The notes under the pieces were generated by a model. The model worked only from the letters and a program-made list of their open reading frames with translations. It searched no databases and was not told the DNA's origin. DNA of 10,315 bases, taken from the NCBI GenBank assembly GCA_937897215.1, contig CALCBQ010000121.1, forward strand, positions 1 to 10,315, in the 5' to 3' direction. Position numbers and translations under genes: made by a program. Every line of letters starts with the position of its first letter. Positions within the stretch are counted from its first letter, which is position 1. The DNA is from an uncultured Clostridia bacterium. Lineage in GTDB: Bacteria; Bacillota; Clostridia; Oscillospirales; Acutalibacteraceae. Positions 5,444 through 10,315 of the stretch are shown piece by piece.

Positions 5444-7244
5444 CATCAAGTTTAAGCACAGCCATAAATGCCTCTTGTGGAACTTCAACAGTACCGAAGT
5501 GGCGCATGCGCTTTTTACCTTCCTTCTGTTTTTCAAGCAATTTCTTTTTACGAGTAATGTCGCCACCGTAGCATTTTGCAAGAACGTCTTTTCGCATTGC
5601 CTTAACGGTTTCACGAGCAATAACTTTACCACCAATAGCCATCTGAATTGGAATTTCAAACATCTGGCGAGGAATATTATCTTTAAGTTTTTCTGCAATT
5701 CTTCTTGCCTTTGCATAAGCCTTTTCACTATGAATCATAAACGAAAGTGCGTCAATAATATCGCCGTTAAGAAGCACATCAAGTTTAATAATGCTTGAAC
5801 GCTGATAATCGCTCATTTCATAGTCGAAAGACGCATATCCACGAGTACGAGATTTAAGTACATCAAAGAAATCATAAATGATTTCGTTAAGAGGTAAAAT
5901 GTAATGTAAATCAACACGGTCAGAAGCCAAGTGTGTGGTATTCATATAAACGCCACGTCTGTCTTGACAAAGATTCATAATCGCGCCAATGTATTCAGGT
6001 GGTGCGTAAATGTGTGCCTCAACTGTTGGCTCTTCGCAGTAGTCAATAACTGCAGGGTCAGGGTAGTGGCTTGGGTTGTCAATTTCTATTATCTCGCCAT
6101 TTGTAAGGTGCACTTTATAAATAACGCTTGGAATTGTTGTAACAAGGTCAAGGTTGTATTCTCTTTCAAGGCGTTCTTGAATAATTTCAAGGTGCAAAAG
6201 ACCTAAAAATCCACAACGGAAACCAAAACCAAGAGCGCCTGATGTTTCAGGCTCAAAAGATAACGCTGCGTCATTTAACTGCAATTTTTCAAGTGCCTCA
6301 CGAAGATTTTCGTAGTCAGCACCGTCAGCAGGGTAAACACCACAGAAAACCATAGGATTAACTTTTCTGTAGCCTGCAAGTGCCTCACTTGCAGGATTTT
6401 CAGCAGTTGTAACTGTGTCACCCACACGAGCATCACTAACAGTTTTAATTGACGCAGTAATGTAACCAACTTCGCCGGATGTAAGCTCTTTTTGTGGCTC
6501 CATAGCATTTGGTCGCATATAACCAACTTCAACAACCGTAAATTCAGCGCCTGTTGCCATCATTCGCATTGTGTCGCCCGGTTTGATTTTACCGTCCATA
6601 ACACGAACATAAACGATAACACCTTTGTAACTGTCATAAACAGAGTCAAATACAAGTGCACGAAGTGGCTTGTCATCATTATTTTCAGGTGGTGGTACAA
6701 GGGAAACAATACTTTCAAGTACTGCGCCAATGTTTTCGCCTGTTTTTGCAGAAACGCGAGGAGCTTCGTCGCAAGGAAGACCGATAACTTCTTCAACCTC
6801 GTTTGCAACTCTGTCAGGGTCAGCAGCAGGTAAGTCAATCTTATTGATAACAGGCACTAATTCAAGGTCGTGGTCGAGTGCTAAATATGTATTAGCAAGT
6901 GTCTGTGCTTCAACACCTTGAGATGCATCGATTATCAGCACGGCACCCTCACAAGCAGCAAGTGAACGAGAAACCTCGTAGTTAAAGTCCACGTGGCCGG
7001 GAGTGTCGATGAGATTAAGCTCATAAGTTTCGCCGTCTTGTGCCTTGTAGTCAAGCTTAACGGCGTGGGCTTTAATGGTGATACCACGCTCACGCTCAAG
7101 GTCCATATTGTCAAGTAATTGCTCTGTCATATCACGCTTTGCGACAGTTTCAGTAAGCTCTAAAAGGCGGTCAGCAAGAGTAGATTTACCATGGTCAATG
7201 TGAGCAATAATTGAAAAGTTTCGAATGTTTTGTTTCTTTGCCAT
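5436..7244 (-). CDS. lepA: Elongation factor 4 (LepA), ribosome-bound translational GTPase
   Basis: The 602-residue protein has the usual full LepA length. GTPase motifs are all present: G1 AHIDHGKST (14-22), G2 RGITIKAH (53-60), G3 DTPGH (80-84), G4 NKID (134-137) and G5 SAK (165-167). The EF-G-like domains II, III and V follow, then the LepA-specific C-terminal domain ending in a basic RMRHFGTVEVPQEAF segment. EF4 acts on the ribosome in elongation and 30S biogenesis and associates with the membrane under some conditions (family knowledge). AGAGG lies 6 bases before the ATG. The gene is 19 bases downstream of the DUF3592 gene and overlaps the deacylase gene at its 3' end. In many Clostridia lepA is followed by hemW, and here the deacylase gene is inserted between them. 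Confidence 0.97.
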   Translation of the reverse strand: MAKKQNIRNFSIIAHIDHGKSTLADRLLELTETVAKRDMTEQLLDNMDLERERGITIKAHAVKLDYKAQDGETYELNLIDTPGHVDFNYEVSRSLAACEGAVLIIDASQGVEAQTLANTYLALDHDLELVPVINKIDLPAADPDRVANEVEEVIGLPCDEAPRVSAKTGENIGAVLESIVSLVPPPENNDDKPLRALVFDSVYDSYKGVIVYVRVMDGKIKPGDTMRMMATGAEFTVVEVGYMRPNAMEPQKELTSGEVGYITASIKTVSDARVGDTVTTAENPASEALAGYRKVNPMVFCGVYPADGADYENLREALEKLQLNDAALSFEPETSGALGFGFRCGFLGLLHLEIIQERLEREYNLDLVTTIPSVIYKVHLTNGEIIEIDNPSHYPDPAVIDYCEEPTVEAHIYAPPEYIGAIMNLCQDRRGVYMNTTHLASDRVDLHYILPLNEIIYDFFDVLKSRTRGYASFDYEMSDYQRSSIIKLDVLLNGDIIDALSFMIHSEKAYAKARRIAEKLKDNIPRQMFEIPIQMAIGGKVIARETVKAMRKDVLAKCYGGDITRKKKLLEKQKEGKKRMRHFGTVEVPQEAFMAVLKLDDE

Positions 7245-7263
7245 ATATTACCTCTTATAGAAA

Positions 7264-7911
7264 TTAGTCTTGTGGTTTATAGAAAAATATACCTTTAATA
7301 ACTGCAAATACACCTACAAAAATCATTAAAAAAGGAATAATCATTGGTAAGATAAATGAAGACTCTATATAATTAAAGATTTTAGTAAGGGAGAACCCTC
7401 CACAAATAATTGCCAATCCACCATAACCCACAATAGCAATTATTGAGCCCATTAAAATACCCATTGTATCAATTTTGGAACTTTGCTTTCCAAATAGAAA
7501 AAACAAAAATGGAAGTGAGCCAAGAATGAAGAAAATACCGAAAATCATTAAGAAATTGTTTCGCTTTGCAGGTCCACCCACTACTGCATTTTCAGGATTT
7601 TCTGCATCATATAATATCTTTATTTCTTCTCCGAATGATGGTTCAAATGAAGTTGTGTAATCAGTAGTTACATAATACGCTTCGCCGTTAACTTCATATT
7701 GATAAGTCAAATAATATGTAGTTGCAACCGTTGTATTTTTATGGGAGTCATAATGCTCTTTTTCTGCAATGGTTGAGTAATTGAAATACCCAACAGTTTC
7801 AGCGTAATCTTTTGTCTGGGATGTGGCAGTTTCATAAATACCTAAACCTAAAAAGAAAATGCCAATTAAAAGAGTAAGTATGGGTAAAAAAGTTAATTTA
7901 TTAATTTTCAC
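7264..7911 (-). CDS. DUF3592-domain membrane protein of unknown function
   Basis: This 215-residue protein has an N-terminal TM helix (about 7-27) and an extracytoplasmic beta-rich domain (about 36-112) with the DUF3592-like pattern of YYLTYQYEVNGEAYY and FGEEIKILYDAENPENAVV. Three more hydrophobic helices follow (about 118-140, 150-171, 186-210). The start is GTG at 7911 with AGAGG 8 bases upstream. It sits 14 bases after the YitT-family gene and 19 bases before lepA, so it is embedded in the operon. No catalytic motif is visible. The domain assignment is by recalled pattern; the function is unknown. Confidence 0.8.
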   Translation of the reverse strand: MKINKLTFLPILTLLIGIFFLGLGIYETATSQTKDYAETVGYFNYSTIAEKEHYDSHKNTTVATTYYLTYQYEVNGEAYYVTTDYTTSFEPSFGEEIKILYDAENPENAVVGGPAKRNNFLMIFGIFFILGSLPFLFFLFGKQSSKIDTMGILMGSIIAIVGYGGLAIICGGFSLTKIFNYIESSFILPMIIPFLMIFVGVFAVIKGIFFYKPQD

Positions 7912-7925
7912 TTATAACGCCTCTT

Positions 7926-8792
7926 TTATATATTATTTCTAAATCCATTACCGAGAATCTGCTTTGACTGTGTAACAATGAAAAAAGCATTTTCGTCGGT
8001 GGATTTAATTTTCTTAATTAATTTGTGTGTCTGATTATCATAACAAGCACACAAAAGTACATTTTTGTCTTGTCCTGAATAACCTCCCTGACCTTTAAGC
8101 ACGGTAACACCACGGTTAAGGTCTTTGACAATCATATTACGGATTTCATCATTTTTATCGCTGATAATCATAATCATAGCACCACGACTTACACCGTAAA
8201 TAATATAGTCAAGCACTTGCGCACTTACAAATATGGCAACAGATGCATAAAGCATTGATTCAAGGTTTCCGTAAACAATTCCACCAAGCAAGATTACAAA
8301 AACGTCAAGCAAGAAAATGGATTTGCCAAGTGTTATATGTGGGTGTTTAAGTTTTATAAGTTTTGCAATAATGTCAACTCCACCTGTTGTTGCGTTGCGA
8401 AGAAATATAATGCCTAGTGAAAATCCTGCAAGAACACCACCAAAAATTGACGAAAGCAGTAAGTCGTTTTTATAAATTGGCAGAAAAACCCCAAGGTCAA
8501 TAAGCGCTGATGAAATTGCAATAACCAAAAATGTTCTTAATACAAATTTAGCACCAAGTTTTTTAAATGCAATAAGAAGCAATGGTGTATTCATTATAAA
8601 AATTGTAACGCCTATTGGTATCTCGAAAAGGTAGTTAAGGATTGTAGCAAATCCTGTAAATCCACCATTAAGAATGTTGTTGCGCGCAAGAAAGCAGTTC
8701 AGTGCAACAGAATAAACTGCACTGGCTAGTATGAAAACAAGTGTATCAATTAAAATTTCTTTTGCAGTGCTTTTAAGTTTTGTCAACCTCAT
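7926..8792 (-). CDS. YitT family membrane protein (DUF161 plus C-terminal DUF2179)
   Basis: This 288-residue protein is of usual family length. Five to six hydrophobic helices occupy about residues 12-190. The family motifs are NGGFTGFATIL (42-52) and ATTGGVDIIAKLIKLKHP (134-151). A soluble C-terminal domain of about 95 residues with LNRGVTVLKGQGGYSG (215-230) corresponds to DUF2179 (also called DUF2179/YitT C-terminal). Function is unknown; some authors suggest transport. An in-frame ATG at 8819 would add nine residues but has no ribosome binding site. The ATG at 8792 has a weak CGGGA 5-6 bases upstream and is preferred. Either start overlaps the end of mrnC (by 20 or 47 bases), implying coupled translation. 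The family call is confident, the start less so. Confidence 0.88.
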   Translation of the reverse strand: MRLTKLKSTAKEILIDTLVFILASAVYSVALNCFLARNNILNGGFTGFATILNYLFEIPIGVTIFIMNTPLLLIAFKKLGAKFVLRTFLVIAISSALIDLGVFLPIYKNDLLLSSIFGGVLAGFSLGIIFLRNATTGGVDIIAKLIKLKHPHITLGKSIFLLDVFVILLGGIVYGNLESMLYASVAIFVSAQVLDYIIYGVSRGAMIMIISDKNDEIRNMIVKDLNRGVTVLKGQGGYSGQDKNVLLCACYDNQTHKLIKKIKSTDENAFFIVTQSKQILGNGFRNNI

Positions 8793-9189
8793 CAGTCCCG
8801 ATTGCTTTAACAACTTCATTAAGCAATTCGGTAAGGCGTTCTGTTTCGTCTTTAAGATACAAATAACCTACAAGTGCCTCAAAACCCGTTGCATAATGAT
8901 AGTCGCATCCGCTTTGGTTTTTAGGTGTGTGAGAGGTGTGAGCATTTCTGCCACGCTTGAAAACTTCAGTTTCTTTTTCGTTGAGTAAGGGGAGTATTGC
9001 TCTCATACCCTTGCTTTGTGCCTCTGCCTTAACCCATTTAACTGAAAGCGTATGTAACTTGCCCACGGGACGGTTGGCGTCAACCACCAGCATTTCACGA
9101 ATATAAAGTGAAAATACTGCGTCGCCAACGAAAGCAAGTGTTAAAGGACTAGTTGTATCTGCATTTATGTCTTTACCGTATAATCTCAT
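8773..9189 (-). CDS. mrnC: Mini-ribonuclease III (MrnC), 23S rRNA maturation nuclease
   Basis: This 138-residue protein is an RNase III catalytic domain without a double-stranded RNA-binding domain. In Bacillus subtilis MrnC trims the ends of 23S rRNA precursor, helped by ribosomal protein L3 (family knowledge). The catalytic Asp is D23 in FVGDAVFSLYIR, at the same number as in B. subtilis. The second metal ligand is E104 in GFEALVGYLYL. The family's RNA-contact loop appears as KRGRNAHTSHTPKNQ (78-92). The ATG is 3 bases after the obg stop codon and no clear ribosome binding site is present, so it is probably translated by coupling to obg. The usual Bacillus location is next to cysS; here it is beside obg. 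Confidence 0.95.
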   Translation of the reverse strand: MRLYGKDINADTTSPLTLAFVGDAVFSLYIREMLVVDANRPVGKLHTLSVKWVKAEAQSKGMRAILPLLNEKETEVFKRGRNAHTSHTPKNQSGCDYHYATGFEALVGYLYLKDETERLTELLNEVVKAIGTDEVDKT

Positions 9190-9192
9190 AAT

Positions 9193-10315
9193 TTATGGAA
9201 CATAGTCAAACTCTAAATCATAGATGCTGACTGTGTCGCCCTCCTGAATACCTTTATCAATAAGTGCCTGAATAACTCCGCGTTCCTGAATAACTCTCTG
9301 AAAATACTGAAGTGATTCGTAGTCGTCAAGGTCTGTCTGGCAAAGTATTCTGTAAATCCATTCTGCCTCAACAATATAAACACCGTCTTCAACTGTAACT
9401 GTAAAGCCGTCGTTACTCTTTTTAGTAATAACTTCCATTGGGATTTCTTCACGCTCATACTGTTTAACAGGTGGGAGTGTGTCAAGCATACGTGCAACTG
9501 CATTTATAACTTCCTGAGTGCCGTGTTTGATAGGTGCTACCATTTCATAGTATTCGTAGCCCTTACCCTCAATATACTTGCGGAATTCTTCAAGTTGCTC
9601 GTCTTCTGCAAGGTCAATTTTGTTACCTACAACAATCTGTGGACATTTTGAAAGTTCAGGGTTAAACTTTTCAAGTTCTGCATTGATAGCCTCAAAATCC
9701 TCAATAGGATTTCTGCCCTCACTACCTGCAACGTCAACAATGTGAACAAGCATTCTGCAACGCTCTACGTGTCTTAAAAATTCGTGGCCTAAGCCAATAC
9801 CTTCGGCTGCACCTTCAATAAGACCCGGAATATCTGCCATAACAAAGCTTTTTTCAGGACCCATTGATACAACGCCCAAAACAGGAATAATTGTTGTAAA
9901 ATGATAATCCCCAACAAGTGGCTTTGCCTGACTTACAACTGAAATAAATGAAGATTTACCAACATTAGGGAAACCTAAAAGACCAACGTCTGCAATAAGC
10001 TTAAGTTCAAGTGAAACTTCCCATTCTTCGCCCGGAGCACCGTTTTTAGCAAATTTAGGAGTCTGACGAGTAGATGTAGCAAAGTGTGAGTTGCCCCAAC
10101 CACCTCTGCCACCTTTAGCACCAATAAACTCCTCGTCAGTTGACATATCAGCCATAATAACTCCGCTCTCAACTTCACGGATAATTGTGCCACGAGGTAC
10201 TTTGATAATTAAATCCTTACCTCGTTTACCGCTACGCTTACCACCGCTGCCGTTAGCACCTGTTTCTGCCTTATATTTTCTTTTGTAACGGAAATCTGCA
10301 AGGGTAGAAAGATTG
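9193..10315 (-). CDS. obg: Obg GTPase (CgtA/ObgE), 5' end cut off by the window edge
   Basis: This ribosome-assembly and stress GTPase acts on the 50S subunit. An apparent ATG at 10155 is internal: the frame stays open to the right edge and the added 53 codons encode typical Obg-fold sequence (NLSTLADFRYKRKY at the edge, Gly/Lys-rich turns, then KVPRGTIIRE). About 373 residues are visible; by comparison with the family, roughly 50 N-terminal residues are missing. In visible numbering: G1 GFPNVGKSS (114-122), switch I HFTT (138-141), G3 DIPG with GLIEGAAEGIGLGHEFLRH (161-182), G4 NKID (231-234). The C-terminal OCT domain (about 310-373) includes QTDLDDYESLQYFQR. The G5 position reads VAPIKHGT, without the usual Ser-Ala start. 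mrnC follows after 3 bases. Confidence 0.96.
   Translation of the reverse strand, partial: NLSTLADFRYKRKYKAETGANGSGGKRSGKRGKDLIIKVPRGTIIREVESGVIMADMSTDEEFIGAKGGRGGWGNSHFATSTRQTPKFAKNGAPGEEWEVSLELKLIADVGLLGFPNVGKSSFISVVSQAKPLVGDYHFTTIIPVLGVVSMGPEKSFVMADIPGLIEGAAEGIGLGHEFLRHVERCRMLVHIVDVAGSEGRNPIEDFEAINAELEKFNPELSKCPQIVVGNKIDLAEDEQLEEFRKYIEGKGYEYYEMVAPIKHGTQEVINAVARMLDTLPPVKQYEREEIPMEVITKKSNDGFTVTVEDGVYIVEAEWIYRILCQTDLDDYESLQYFQRVIQERGVIQALIDKGIQEGDTVSIYDLEFDYVP

Noticed and set aside
5444..5728. N-terminal extension of the deacylase frame up to 5728
   Set aside because: It lies wholly within lepA in another frame, has low-complexity Lys/Leu-rich content with no YbaK-family similarity, and the family domain starts at the ATG pair at 5443-5446.
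8090..8106. CCTCCCTGACC as a third copy of the GC-rich palindrome
   Set aside because: It lies within the conserved DUF2179 coding motif (GQGGYSG region) and has no matching second arm.
10153..10155. ATG as the start of Obg
   Set aside because: The frame continues open to the window edge and encodes conserved Obg-fold sequence upstream, so this Met is internal.

Overview
The window looks like core chromosome of a low-GC Gram-positive anaerobe, most likely a gut Clostridia member of the Oscillospirales/Ruminococcaceae type. The reasons are inference: an AT-rich sequence with strong AGGAGG-type ribosome binding sites, use of GTG starts, a PrdX-like freestanding Ala-tRNA(Pro) deacylase, a MetA of the acetyl-CoA type, Mini-RNase III, and short CTCCCTC...GAGGG palindromes of the kind scattered through those genomes. 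I found no mobile element, CRISPR array, phage gene or rRNA/tRNA gene.

Layout. A single plus-strand gene (234-1709) encodes a 12-TM MFS/GPH-type (SLC45/sucrose-transporter-like) carrier. It has a TATAAT box, a strong ribosome binding site and a GC-rich terminator. A second, bidirectional terminator (1774-1806) separates it from the convergent minus-strand block. Everything from 1811 to the right edge is on the minus strand. Reading leftward in transcription order it is: obg (5' end cut by the window edge), mrnC, a YitT-family membrane protein, a DUF3592 membrane protein, lepA, a YbaK/ProXp deacylase, hemW and a membrane-anchored metallophosphoesterase. A promoter-separated metA follows. From obg to hemW every junction is an overlap or a gap of at most 19 bases, so this is very probably one operon with translational coupling.

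Function. The operon is dominated by ribosome and tRNA quality control: Obg (50S assembly GTPase), MrnC (23S rRNA 3' maturation), EF4/LepA (translation GTPase) and an Ala-tRNA(Pro) editing enzyme. HemW (radical SAM haem chaperone) and two uncharacterised membrane proteins are co-transcribed. metA stands apart with a near-perfect sigma-A promoter. Its residues (Glu111, Cys142, His235, Glu237) point to homoserine O-acetyltransferase rather than the succinyltransferase its name suggests.

Novelty. I see no undescribed multi-gene system. The points most worth a second look are the MetA acyl-donor call, the false upstream metA start that is really the -35 box, two families of palindromic repeats placed at gene boundaries (one apparently supplying a ribosome binding site), and small oddities in the transporter and in Obg.
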